From the NCBI RefSeq assembly GCF_009689005.1, contig NZ_AP021879.1, positions 4,952,652 to 5,016,651 of the forward strand: 64,000 nt of DNA, written 5' to 3'. This DNA comes from Desulfosarcina ovata subsp. ovata (GTDB taxonomy: Bacteria; Desulfobacterota; Desulfobacteria; Desulfobacterales; Desulfosarcinaceae). Positions within the stretch are counted from its first letter, which is position 1. The number at the start of each line of letters is the position of its first letter. The notes under the pieces were generated by a model. The model ran no database searches, had not been told where the DNA came from, and saw only the letters and a program-made list of their open reading frames with translations. Position numbers and translations under genes: made by a program. Below are positions 16,846 through 27,300 of this stretch, piece after piece.

Positions 16846-16881
16846 GGGTGACAATTCAAGAAAATTCAAAAATTGTTACCC
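16846..16881 (-). promoter_or_regulatory. Intercistronic stem-loop between kinase and lipoprotein genes
   Basis: Arms GGGTGACAATT (16846-16856) and AATTGTTACCC (16871-16881) pair over 11 positions with one mismatch or G-U pair, around a 14-base A/T-rich loop. There is no T-tract directly after it in the leftward direction, so it is more likely an mRNA processing or stabilising hairpin than a terminator. Confidence 0.4.
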
Positions 16882-16900
16882 GTTTGGTCTGGCACAAGGA

Positions 16901-18409
16901 TTATTCCGGTGCGCAGGGCAGGGTGAATCCAAAGGTGCTGCCGTGGCCCACCTGACTGTTGACCCACACCGTACCATGGTGGGATTCGACAATGTTTTTA
17001 ACGATGCTCAGCCCCAGGCCGACGCCTTCCAGACGTTCCCGCTCCCGTTGTCCGCGATAGTATTTGTTGAACAGAAATGCCTGGTCTCCCTCCAGAATCC
17101 CGGGGCCTTGGTCACTGACAAAAAAGGAGATCCGTTTTTGATTGCGGTTGTAGCGAACCCCCACGGTCACCTGGGTGTCGGGTTCGGAAAATTTTACGGC
17201 ATTGGACAGGTAGTTCAGCATGGCCTGCTGAAGCTGCTTGGGGTCTCCGACGATCGGTGGAAGCTGGGCCGGTACCTGAACGGCCAGACCGATATGCTTG
17301 GCTTCGGCGGCCAGTTTGATACTGTCGGTACATTCGGTAACGAAGGTGTGCGGGTCGATGGGCTCTAACCGCATGTTGAGCAGACCGGGTTCTAGCCGTG
17401 AGGCCTGCATCAGATGGCTGAGCAGATCGCTGATGCGGGTGATTTCCGATCCGGCGATTTCGAGAAATTTCTGCTGGCGGTTGTTGATCGGGCCCATCAC
17501 CTCTTCCCTGATCATATTGACCGATTCACGGATGGAGGTGAGCGGCGTTCGGATTTCATGGCTCAGCATGGAGATGAAATCGGACCGCATGCGCTCTTCC
17601 TTGCGCAGGCGCTGGGACATTTCGTTAAAGGCATGGGCCAGTTCCCCGAATTCATCCTGGCTGCGAATTTTCAGAGGCGTGTTGAGGCGGTCCGAGGAGA
17701 TGGCCCGGATTCCCTCCATCAGTTCCCGCAAGGGGCGGACCATGGAGTACGCCAGGTAGAAAATGCCCAAAAGGCCAACCAGACTGGAGACAGCGATGCC
17801 GATAAGCCCATTTTTTGCCGAGAGGCGTCCCTTGCGGTTGAGTTCGCGGTTGGCCACCTCGATTTCCTGTTCATTATTCAACCGCTCAGCGGATATTTGA
17901 TTGATCCAGTTATTGATGACGGTTTCGGGGATCCAGAATCCATCCACCGCATCGGGGGGGCGGAGCCCAGCCGTCAGGTAAGCGGAAACCGTGGCAGAAC
18001 CGGGATAGTTTTTATACGCCCTGCCGATCTGCTGCCACACTTCGGAAATTTTGTGGCCCATGGCCGTCAAACGAATGACCTGGGTCAGATTGTCTTCGAA
18101 GGTGCGTTGGGCGTCATTGTAAAAGTTGAGATAATCATCTTTTTTCAGCAGCAGGAATTTCTGCCGGTTTTCTTCCATGCTTAAAAGGGATTCGGTCATC
18201 TTTTTCGTGGCCGACGCGATGGCGTAGTTTTTGGCCACAATGGAGCCGGACAGCCGGACCACCTGCTGAACATTGATGTAGAGGACAAAAATGGTCCCGT
18301 AAAAGATAACGATGACAACAAGAAACCATACGATCAGTTTTCCGGTGATACCGAATCGGAGGTTCATGGGTGGTTCGACTTTCTTGAGAGGGGACGCGCT
18401 GTGCTCCAT
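16901..18409 (-). CDS. Membrane sensor histidine kinase (GlrK/QseE-like)
   Basis: About 502 residues. TM1 is KLIVWFLVVIVIFYGTIFVL, followed by a roughly 150-residue extracytoplasmic helical sensor domain. TM2 is near residue 200 (LIGIAVSSLVGLLGIFYLAY), with a HAMP domain next. The dimerisation domain holds SMLSHEIRTPLTSIRESVN with the phospho-His. The ATPase domain has AMLNYLSNAVKFS, VSDQGPGI and GVGLGLSIVKNIV. The ATG at 18409 has an AGGTGG-type ribosome site; GTG at 18436 or ATG at 18367 are alternatives. It starts a three-gene unit with the lipoprotein and sigma-54 regulator, the arrangement of the envelope-stress GlrKR system. The ligand is unknown. Confidence 0.87.
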   Translation of the reverse strand: MEHSASPLKKVEPPMNLRFGITGKLIVWFLVVIVIFYGTIFVLYINVQQVVRLSGSIVAKNYAIASATKKMTESLLSMEENRQKFLLLKKDDYLNFYNDAQRTFEDNLTQVIRLTAMGHKISEVWQQIGRAYKNYPGSATVSAYLTAGLRPPDAVDGFWIPETVINNWINQISAERLNNEQEIEVANRELNRKGRLSAKNGLIGIAVSSLVGLLGIFYLAYSMVRPLRELMEGIRAISSDRLNTPLKIRSQDEFGELAHAFNEMSQRLRKEERMRSDFISMLSHEIRTPLTSIRESVNMIREEVMGPINNRQQKFLEIAGSEITRISDLLSHLMQASRLEPGLLNMRLEPIDPHTFVTECTDSIKLAAEAKHIGLAVQVPAQLPPIVGDPKQLQQAMLNYLSNAVKFSEPDTQVTVGVRYNRNQKRISFFVSDQGPGILEGDQAFLFNKYYRGQRERERLEGVGLGLSIVKNIVESHHGTVWVNSQVGHGSTFGFTLPCAPE

Positions 18410-18648
18410 CCCTTCCACCTGAACCGGTTCTGCCACGTGGCCGAAGGATCTGCGCGGTGGAAAAGGATGCCGTATCCGTTAACACAACTCATATCGGCAA
18501 AGCAAATGGCTCAGGCATGTGCAGAAAACGTAACCCTGGCGCGCAATAAACGTAACCGGCAATCGGTCGTTACACTGAATCGGGGGTTCCCGCCGGTTTC
18601 TTCCGGCGGTGGCGGCAGGTGTTTTCTATCGGCCTTGTGGCCGTAATC

Positions 18649-19140
18649 CTACCGGCCCGGCAGAAACCGATCGATGATGAAGTCGGCGATGGCCTCGACG
18701 TCGGATGTCGAAAATTGAGGGACGCCAACCGCCATGGGCGTGTCGCAGATCATGGCCATCAGGTTTTCATCGTCAAGGCAGGCGGGCTGTCGATGCCGTT
18801 CGGGTCTGAATATCTCAATTTTGGGTGCCCGGTCCCGTTTGAATCCCTCCGATATCAATAAGTCCATATCACTGAAGAACGGAACCAGATCATTTAGCGA
18901 TTCACTAGGAACATCCTTGATCATGGCAATCTGCCCGGGTGAGGCGATCATCACTGCGTCGGCCCCGGCTTGCCGGTGCCGGTGGCTGTCCTTGCCCTTG
19001 CGATCCATATCGAAGCCGTGGTGGGCATGCTTGACGATGCCGATGCGCAACCCCCGGCGTTTCAGAACAGGAATGAGTTTTTCGAGAAGTGTGGTTTTGC
19101 CGGATTCCGACTTGCCCACGATGGAAAGAACTGGCGGCAA
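18649..19140 (-). CDS. mobB: Molybdopterin-guanine dinucleotide biosynthesis protein MobB
   Basis: 163 residues, P-loop GTP-binding adaptor for molybdenum cofactor maturation. Walker A is IVGKSESGKTTLLEKLI (about residues 6-22). KHAHHGFDMDRKGKDSHRHR is the characteristic MobB segment, and LLISEGFKRDRAPKIEI completes the family pattern. Length is normal. A molybdopterin-dinucleotide-dependent enzyme of the type it serves lies in this window (58329-60308), though not in the same operon. Downstream at 18590-18609 is a CCGCCGG/CCGGCGG hairpin without a T-tract. Confidence 0.92.
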   Translation of the reverse strand: MPPVLSIVGKSESGKTTLLEKLIPVLKRRGLRIGIVKHAHHGFDMDRKGKDSHRHRQAGADAVMIASPGQIAMIKDVPSESLNDLVPFFSDMDLLISEGFKRDRAPKIEIFRPERHRQPACLDDENLMAMICDTPMAVGVPQFSTSDVEAIADFIIDRFLPGR

Positions 19141-19391
19141 GTGTTGCTCCTTTATGCGTTTGCTTAAAATTAAAATAGGATCGTCACCACTATCGGGTAA
19201 CCAAGATAACTAAGCCCGCCAAGCGGCAATGTCAAGCCGGAAGTGCCTGGCGGCCGTTCCTGATAATGTAGGGTCAGTTTGCTCCTCATGATGCTCCCGT
19301 TCGGAAAATGGTGACGAGACTTGACCAAAATGTCATAAGCGGCTACATTTCTAAAACATCTCGGCCGATTCCGGTCGTTCTCCTGAGGCGT

Positions 19392-21032
19392 TCAATCCCG
19401 TTCACCGGCTCCCGGCTGATTGGCCGGATCTCCCGTTTTCGCTTCCATGGGCAGATGACAGCGGCAGGCCAGGGCGAAATCTTCCGGGTAGTGCCCGTTG
19501 ATCCAGCGCAACTGGGCCTCGCTGAAGGCGCCCGGTGATTCGGGCAGTCTGGGCATGAACGCCATCAGCAGGCGCTGATCCGTGCCCGGGTCATCAATGG
19601 CTTTGGAATATTCGATGGTGGTGATCATGCGGGCCCCCATGCCTGCCAGCACCTTGACGGCGACCAGGATGGCGCGATCCAGCGCATGGCGTGTGGCCGT
19701 GTCGGCCTCGGTGACGTTGCCGACAGCGGTTTTGGGCATCAACTGCAGTTCCCATTGGGAAGTCTGGGCCTTGGGTACGAAGAGGATCACCCGATCATCT
19801 TCAAAAACCACAAGGCGCCGTTCCCCCCGGGGGTTACCGTCCGTCCGTCGATTTTCCCCGATGGCCTGCATATAACATTCAAAAAAGCCCTTTCCGGTCT
19901 CCCGGCGAAAGGCGCGAACAAAATCAGCGACCCGGTCGCCGCAGGCGTATGCCGGCAGATGGCCTGCTCCATCAGCCAGGGGAACCGTCGCCGGAATCAG
20001 TGCATACTGCTGATGGATCTGCTGGTGGGAGGCGTGCAGGCGGTACCCGGAGGGCGCATAGTCGAATCCGTAATTCCAGCCCCACAGGGTTCGGTTAACG
20101 TCCAGGCCCGCGGTCTTGGCCAATTGCCCCTGGATCCGTTGCCTCAGCGATTCCAACTCCGTTTCGGTCAGCGGGCGCCGGTCGGGCACCGCCGGCAGGC
20201 TCAGCATTTCGGCCAGGCGGGTGTAGGTCCGCTGATAGTAGAGATGGCGCATACCGGCCATGTCTGCTGGCGTGATCGTCAGCGCCTGGTAACGCACAGC
20301 ATCATTGGCCATGTTGGCCGCATAGTGCCCCCAGGGGATGTAGGAGTTGCGCCGCAAATATTCGAATACGTGGCTTTCCTTCTGCGGATGCCATTCACCG
20401 ACGATCTCACTGTTTCCCTGGGCACCGGGGCGAAGCACCATGGCCTGTTTATAGGCATCGGGCAGATGGACGTTGTTGGCCACGGCCTCGAAAAGCGCTT
20501 CATCTGCAATCCGTGCCTTGATCCGGCCGTCGGCACGCTGTTCGTATTCCAGACCCCAGGGCAGATGGCTCTGTGTATCCATGCAGAATGCGGTCGCCAG
20601 ATGGGCCAGGGCGCAAAGATCCCGGGCGTCGGTGGATGTGGCCGCCAGGGCCAGTTGCAGGGGCCGGGGAAGGCCGGCAATGGCCTTTCGGGCGGACGGT
20701 TCGTCGGGATGGATCTTAAAAAAAGAGACCTCGGGCGGCCGGGGCAGCCGGATGGCTTCGGGATTCCGTGCACGGGCATCGGCCCAGCCTTTACCGATGT
20801 AGGTGGTCCCCCGGAAGGGAAAGGCGTTGGGGATTTCATAGATCGGGGTGGCCGATGGTTCGTGGACCGATCCGGCTGGGAAATTGGCTTCATTGAGATG
20901 GTGCGTGCCATCGGCAAGCGTGCCCAGCGCGGACCGTTGGTCTGTTGCGCGAAAATTGCGCGCAGTGAAATGTGGCTGGTGGATGCCGTAAACAAACCGT
21001 CCTTCCGGTGAAACGCAGGTGTGTGGTCTCAT
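19392..21032 (-). CDS. Uncharacterised 546-residue protein with HIT/GalT-like C-terminal stretch
   Basis: No family could be named. There is no signal peptide or membrane segment. The C-terminal part (about residues 400-500) has RRLVVFEDDRVILFVPKA, then WELQLMPK and GARMITTIEYSKAI, which resembles the second half of HIT-fold nucleotidyltransferases such as GalT, but an HxHxH motif was not seen. The start at 21032 follows GGGAAGG. It is divergent from the giant polyketide synthase gene, with 344 bases between, so it could share regulation with it. Long frames exist on the opposite strand, but conservation-like patterning and the ribosome site favour this strand. Confidence 0.6.
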   Translation of the reverse strand: MRPHTCVSPEGRFVYGIHQPHFTARNFRATDQRSALGTLADGTHHLNEANFPAGSVHEPSATPIYEIPNAFPFRGTTYIGKGWADARARNPEAIRLPRPPEVSFFKIHPDEPSARKAIAGLPRPLQLALAATSTDARDLCALAHLATAFCMDTQSHLPWGLEYEQRADGRIKARIADEALFEAVANNVHLPDAYKQAMVLRPGAQGNSEIVGEWHPQKESHVFEYLRRNSYIPWGHYAANMANDAVRYQALTITPADMAGMRHLYYQRTYTRLAEMLSLPAVPDRRPLTETELESLRQRIQGQLAKTAGLDVNRTLWGWNYGFDYAPSGYRLHASHQQIHQQYALIPATVPLADGAGHLPAYACGDRVADFVRAFRRETGKGFFECYMQAIGENRRTDGNPRGERRLVVFEDDRVILFVPKAQTSQWELQLMPKTAVGNVTEADTATRHALDRAILVAVKVLAGMGARMITTIEYSKAIDDPGTDQRLLMAFMPRLPESPGAFSEAQLRWINGHYPEDFALACRCHLPMEAKTGDPANQPGAGERD

Positions 21033-21376
21033 GAGTGCCTTCCCTTTTTATTTGTCCAGGATGAGCGGGCGGTCACCGAAGCGAAGCCGGTGACTGAATG
21101 CATGTTGGTGGGTTTATCTCACAGCGCGGCAGGTTTGGCGAGCCTTGAGGCGATTTCTGTCAAAGAATAGACTCGCCTGCTTGTCTTTTCTTATCCGCCA
21201 ATCGCCTGATGACAGATTTGATTGTTTCCGGAGAGAGGAAAAAAATATTTTTAAGGGAAAACTATTTATTTGGCATGAAAATTACATGTACCGCTTAACG
21301 CTTACTTTTGTTTGCGATGCCGGAAAAGACATCTCACTCTGGAAAACGTCTGCGAATACGCGCTGAGTAGGAAAGG
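21033..21376. other. Divergent intergenic region before the polyketide synthase
   Basis: 344 bases between divergent genes, A/T-rich from about 21220 to 21330, so it probably holds both promoters. A sigma-54-like TGGCAT-N5-TTACA lies at 21271-21286 but lacks the -12 GC. No clear sigma-70 pair was found. A 73-codon rightward frame here is not supported. Confidence 0.4.
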
Positions 21377-24300
21377 ATGCCGATCATGACGCACCGGAAT
21401 TCGCCTGCGGCAATTGCTGTGATTGGACTGGCATGTCGATATCCTGACGCGCCGACACCACGCAAGCTCTGGGAGAATGTCCTTGCCCGGCGGCGCCAGT
21501 TTCGGCGACTGCCCGACTGCCGCTTGCCACTGGCTGATTATTTTGATGCCGACAAAACCGTTGCCGATAAGACCTATGGCCGTCAGGCCGCGTTAATTGA
21601 CGGTTTCGACTTTGATTGGGCCGGGCGGCGAATTCCCCTTTCCACCGTACGCACCACCGACATCGTGCACTGGCTGGCCCTGGAAACCAGCCTCTCCGCG
21701 GTTGCCGATGCCGGATACAGCCGGGAAACCCTGCCGGGTGAGCGCACCGGTGTGATCATCGGCAACACCCTGACCGGGGAACAGACCCGGGCCAATACCA
21801 TGCGCTTGCGCTGGCCGTTCGTCCGCCGGACCCTATACCGTGCCGCCCAGGCCCAGGGAATGGACGACGGGCAGCTCCGTCAGTTGACCCGGGCACTGAA
21901 ACAACGTTATCTGGCGGTTTTTCCGCCAGTGGATGAGGACACCCTCGCCGGGGGGCTGTCCAACACCATTGCCGGAAGAATTTGCAACTACCTCAACCTA
22001 TTAGGTGGTGGGTTCACCATCGACGGCGCCTGTTCCTCATCCCTTCTCGCCGTAGCCAATGCCGCTTCGCGGATGATGAATGGCGATCTTGACCTGGCCA
22101 TTGTCGGTGGCGTGGATATCAGCCTGGATCCATTCGAGTTGGTCGGGTTTGCCAAAACCGGGGCGCTCAGCGATGGCGATATGACGGTCTACGATCGTGG
22201 CGGCAAGGGGTTTATCCCCGGTGAGGGGTGCGGATTCATAGTGCTCAAACCCCTTGCCGACGCCCGGCGGGACGGAAATCCGGTGTATGCCGTGATTCAT
22301 GGGTGGGGGATTTCATCCGATGGTGGGGGCTCCGGAATCACGGCCCCCAATGCCACCGGTCAGGCCCTGGCCCTGGAACGGGCGTACCTGCATGCGCCTC
22401 ACGGGTTCAAAGATCTGGATTTTGTCGAAGGCCATGGTACCGGCACCACGGTGGGGGACCGGACCGAACTGGAATCCATTGCCCGGTTGCTCGGCCGGAC
22501 GCCGGTGCCGCGCGGTCAGCTGCGTCCCTGTGGAATCACTTCGCTCAAATCAATTATCGGTCACGCCAAGGCCGCGTCGGGCATCGGCGGTCTGATCAAA
22601 GCGGTCATGGCGGTCAACCGACGGGTGGTCCCGGCCACGGCTGCCTGCAGCGACCCGCATCAGGCATTCGACGGGGCCGCCAGGCGGCTCTATCCCATCC
22701 GCCAGGGACGAACCGAAGACAGCGCCAAACGGTTGACAGCCGGCGTTTCTTCCATGGGATTCGGGGGGATCAACTGTCACATTACCCTGGTCTCCGGCGA
22801 CGCGCCCGACGATCGCCTCAAACCGCCCCTTTCTGAAAAAGCCCTCCTGGCCCATGCCCAGGATAGTGAAATCTTCATGCTGGGGGCCGACAGCCAGGCC
22901 GCTATGGCCGCGCAGATCATCGATCTGGAGAAAATGGCCGATGGCATCAGCATTGCCGAACTGGCCGATCTGTCCGCCCATCTGAGCCGGCGGCTGCCCG
23001 ACGCAGCGGTCATCCGGGCGGCCCTTCTGGCGGGTCACCCCGATGAGTTGGCGGCCCGGTTGAATCAGTTGAAAGACGCGCTTGATCAGGCAGTGCCCCG
23101 CAGCGCTGACGCCACCTGCACGGCCGTGACCCCTGACATCTGGCTGGGATGGGGAAGCAACACACCGCGGATCGGTTTTCTTTTTCCCGGGCAGGGCGCC
23201 CAGCAGCTCAACATGGGGCGCATACTTACCCAGCGCTACCCATGGGCCCAGGCACTGGTCCGGCAGGCCGATCAGATTACCAGCGACCTTCTGGGCATTC
23301 CGGTTAGCGGACTGGTTTTCCGAGACCCGGATCGTGCGCCCGGACCGGAAGAGCGGGACCGCTGGCTTGCCGCGCTTTCCCGAACGGAAAACGCCCAGCC
23401 GGCCATCTGCCTGGCATCGATGCTGTGGCTGGCTTTCTTCAAGCAGCTGGGCGTTCGTCCCCACGTGGTCGGTGGCCACAGCCTGGGTGAACTCACGGCC
23501 TGTTATGCCGTTGGGGGCCTTGATGCGGGGACCCTGCTTGAATTTGCCACCCGTCGCGGTCAGGCCATGACGACGCGGGAAGATGCCCGGGGGGCCATGG
23601 TCAGCCTGCGCTGTGATGCGTCCGCCGCCAGCGAATTGATCTCCGCAGTGGACGGGTATGTCACCCTGGCCAATCTTAACAGCCCGCACCAGACCGTGCT
23701 TTCCGGTGATTTGAAGGCGGTCGAAACCGTGGCCCGGATTGCCCAGGAACGTGGCATCAATGCCCGGTTGCTGCCGGTTTCCGGTGCCTTTCACAGCCGA
23801 TTATGTGACGACGCGGCCCGTCAGGTGGCGGCCATGACCTTTCTCGATTCACCCCTAGGGACAGTCGATTGCCGGATTCTGTCCAGCACCGATGGCGAGC
23901 CGCTGCCATTGCAGCGCCCCTTGAGTGAGCACTTTGCCCAGCAGATTTTGTCCCAGGTGGATTTTATCCGCATGACCCGCAACATGGCCTCCTCGTGCGA
24001 TCTGATGGTCGAGTTGGGCCCGGGCCGCATTCTTACCGGCCTGGTTCGGGATATCCTGGGCAGCGACAGCCTGCCGTGCCTGCCGGTGGAAGGTGTTGCC
24101 GGCGGTGCCGGCGACGTGAATCGGACCCTGGCGGCGCTGTTTGCCCACGGGGTTTCGCTCAACTGGGAGCTGCTTTTCGAAAACCGGCTGATCCGGTCCT
24201 TTGTGCCGGCGGCGCAGAAACGCTTCGTGGTCAACCCCCTGGAGGGGCTTGGCGTTGCCGGCGGCCCGGATGAGGCGCCTGATCGCAGGATTCCCGATGG

Positions 24301-27300
24301 CATTCAGGCGGTCCTGGCCGACGCGTTCAACGGTGTGCCGGATGGCCTGGTGAGCCGTTATCTGGAGAGCCGGGGGGCCTTTCTCAACCGGTTGGTGCAG
24401 GCTGACCTGGAGTTCTGGAACCCGACGGCTACGTCTTCCGGCGAGACTGCCGGCGTGCGTGGAAAAACCGCCGATACGGCGGCGAAGACGATTCTATTCC
24501 GGCTGGTGGCCGAGGTGACCGGGTTTGCCGCCGAGAGCCTGTCTGCCGAATCGCGGCTTCTGGACGACCTTAACCTGGATTCCATCAAGGCTGGCGACCT
24601 GATTGCCCGTTTTGCCAGGGATTGTGGCATCACTTTCCCCGATCCGGCCCTGCTGGCCAATGCGGCCCTGGGCGAACTGATCGATGCCGCCGGGCGGCTG
24701 CGTGGCGATGCTCAGCCGGGTGATGACGGTCCACCCGATGACACCGACGCCCTGGGCCGGCGTTTGCTGGGCATGGTGGCCGAGGTGACCGGGTTCCCGA
24801 TTGAGCGCCTGGACCTTTCCATGCGGCTTCTGGATGATTTGAATCTGGATTCCATCAAAGCGGCGGATCTGGTTGCCCGACTGGCCAGCGAAGTGGACCT
24901 CACCGGCCGGGTCGATGCGCAGGCCCTGGCCAACGCCAGCCTGGCCCATGTGGTGGAGACGATTACCGGGACCCTGAACGCCGTCGCGGAACCGGCGCCC
25001 GCACCGCATGCACCGACCTTACCGACCGCACCGGATGCCTTGACCATCCTGCTGCGCCAGGCGGCCCGGATCACCGGCTTTGCCGGCGACTCCCTGAATC
25101 TGGACCGGCCCGTGGACCAGGAACTGGCCGTGGGGCCGGACAAACTCAAAACCCTGATCGAACGGACTGCGGGGGAACTGGCGATCGATGCCCACCTGGA
25201 TCTCGAACCGCTTTTCCAGCGCAGTCTGAGCCAGATCGGTGAGATTCTCAACCGGATGGTTGCGCAACAGCAACCCGTGGGCGCCGCTGCCCCGGCGGCC
25301 GCTCCCGGTCAACCCAGCTGGGTACGCAACTATGTGATGGAACTGGTTGACGCGCCCTATCCGCCGTTTTCCGAGAACTGGCGAAAACGGTCGGAGAACG
25401 ACTGGCAGAAGGCTCGTGTTCTGATTCTCAGCAGTCCCGACACTGCCGAACTGGCCGACGTGCTGGCCCAAAACCTGTTCTATCGCGGTGCCGCCACCCA
25501 GACCCTCGCTTTTGATGATGATGAGACTCCGACCGCTTTGCAGAATGCGGTGTTTTCCCATCTGGTGGCCCTGCTGCCCAAAAATGGTCATCGGGAAAAC
25601 GATCGCGCGGCGTTGCTCGATCGCATGATCCGCATGCGTGCCAGCCTCACCACCGTGCCGCCGGCGGCCAATGCTCCGCGTCGAACCACGTCCGTGACCT
25701 GGGTGCAGTTCGGCGGTGGTGTTTTTGGCCGGGACCCGCGGTTTGCCAGGCTGGACCGTGGCGCGGCCATGGCCCTGGGGGCCAGTCTGCACCTGGAACG
25801 GCCCGATCTGAAGGTTCGTGTCGTGGATGTCTGCCCGGCCCTGGATGCCGAGGTGATCGCCTGGGAAACCATCGCCGAGATCCTTACCCAGGAGAGCTTT
25901 GCCGCCGTGGGCTATGATCTGGACCGGACGCGCCGGATACTGGTGCCGCGGCAGGTACAGCCAGTGGATTTCAAACGGCGCGGCATCAGCTGGTCAGGGG
26001 ACGATGTGATCCTGGCGACCGGGGGGGGCAAGGGCATTACGGCTGCCTGTGCCCTGGCCGTGGCCCGGGAGACCGGTGTGCGCATGGCCCTGGTGGGCCG
26101 CACCCCGCATCCCGGCCAGGCGGAAAGCACCCCCGGTACCCGGGAGATTGCCGACATCCTGGAGCGATATGCCGATCTGGGGCTGGTTGCTGAGTATTTT
26201 GCCTGTGACATGGGCGACCGGGATGCTGTGGATGACATGCTTGGCAAGGTGACCGACCGCCTGGGACCGGTGACCGGGATCATTCACGGTGCCGGCCTCA
26301 ACCGTCCCCGGCTCACCGGGCAGGTCAAGCCGGAACAGGCCTTTGCCGAAACCGCACCCAAGGTTCTGGGTATTCTGCATTTGCTGGATGCCCTGGAAGC
26401 CACACCGCCCAAGCTGATCATGGCCATGGGGTCCATCATCGGCATTACCGGCATGCCTGGCAACGGCTGGTATGGTTTCTCCAACGAGGCAATGGACCTT
26501 GCCCTGCGCAGCTTCGTTGACGACCATCCGCAGACCGAGACGGTCAACGTGGCCTACAGCATCTGGCGCGACGAAGGGATGGGGGCCCGCATGGGCAGCG
26601 TGACGGCCCTTCGGGAGAAAGGCATTGACGCGATTCCCACCGATGAAGGGGTCAGCCGGTTTCTGAAGCTTTTCACCCACGATCCCGGTCACCGGCAGGT
26701 CGTGGTGAGCGCCCGCATGGGGGGGCTGGATACCTGGCACCGGGATCTTCCCGACGATCCCCACGGGCTGCGTTTTCTGGAGCGGCGCATCCACCTGACA
26801 CCCGGTGTGGAGGCGGCTTTTTCCGCGCACCTTTCCCTGGAATCCGATCCCTATCTCAAGGACCATCATTTTCAGGGGTCCTACCTTTTCCCGACGGTTT
26901 TCGGCCTCGAGGCCATGACCCAGGCCACTGGCTATTTGTGTGGCCTGAGTGCGCTTTCGCGGGTGCAGTTCCGTGATGTCCGGCTTTCAAGACCCATTAC
27001 CGTTGATCCGGAAAGCGGTACCGAAATTATTGTACGGGCGATTCTGGCAGAAAAGGATGCCGACGGATTGCAGGTGGTACAGGCCGGTATCATGAAGCCG
27101 GGAACCGGTGTGCAGACCGATTTTTTTTCGGCGACCCTGATCCTGGATCCTCCGGCGGAGGCGCCCCGGATCGATTGGCCGGCATTGCCGTCGCCCCTGC
27201 CGCTGGTTCCGGCGACCGATCTTTACCGACCGAGCCTGCTTTTTCAGGGGGTCCGCTTCCAGGGCATCCAGACCGTCCGGGAGATCCGTGAAGAGGGCGA

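Noticed and set aside
19686..21011. 441-codon rightward frame opposite the 546-residue gene
   Set aside because: No ribosome site and a Gly/Arg-rich antisense-type translation; the leftward frame has a good ribosome site and protein-like pattern.
21271..21286. Sigma-54-like TGGCAT-N5-TTACA ahead of the polyketide synthase
   Set aside because: The -12 GC is missing and -24 is imperfect, so it is noted but not called.
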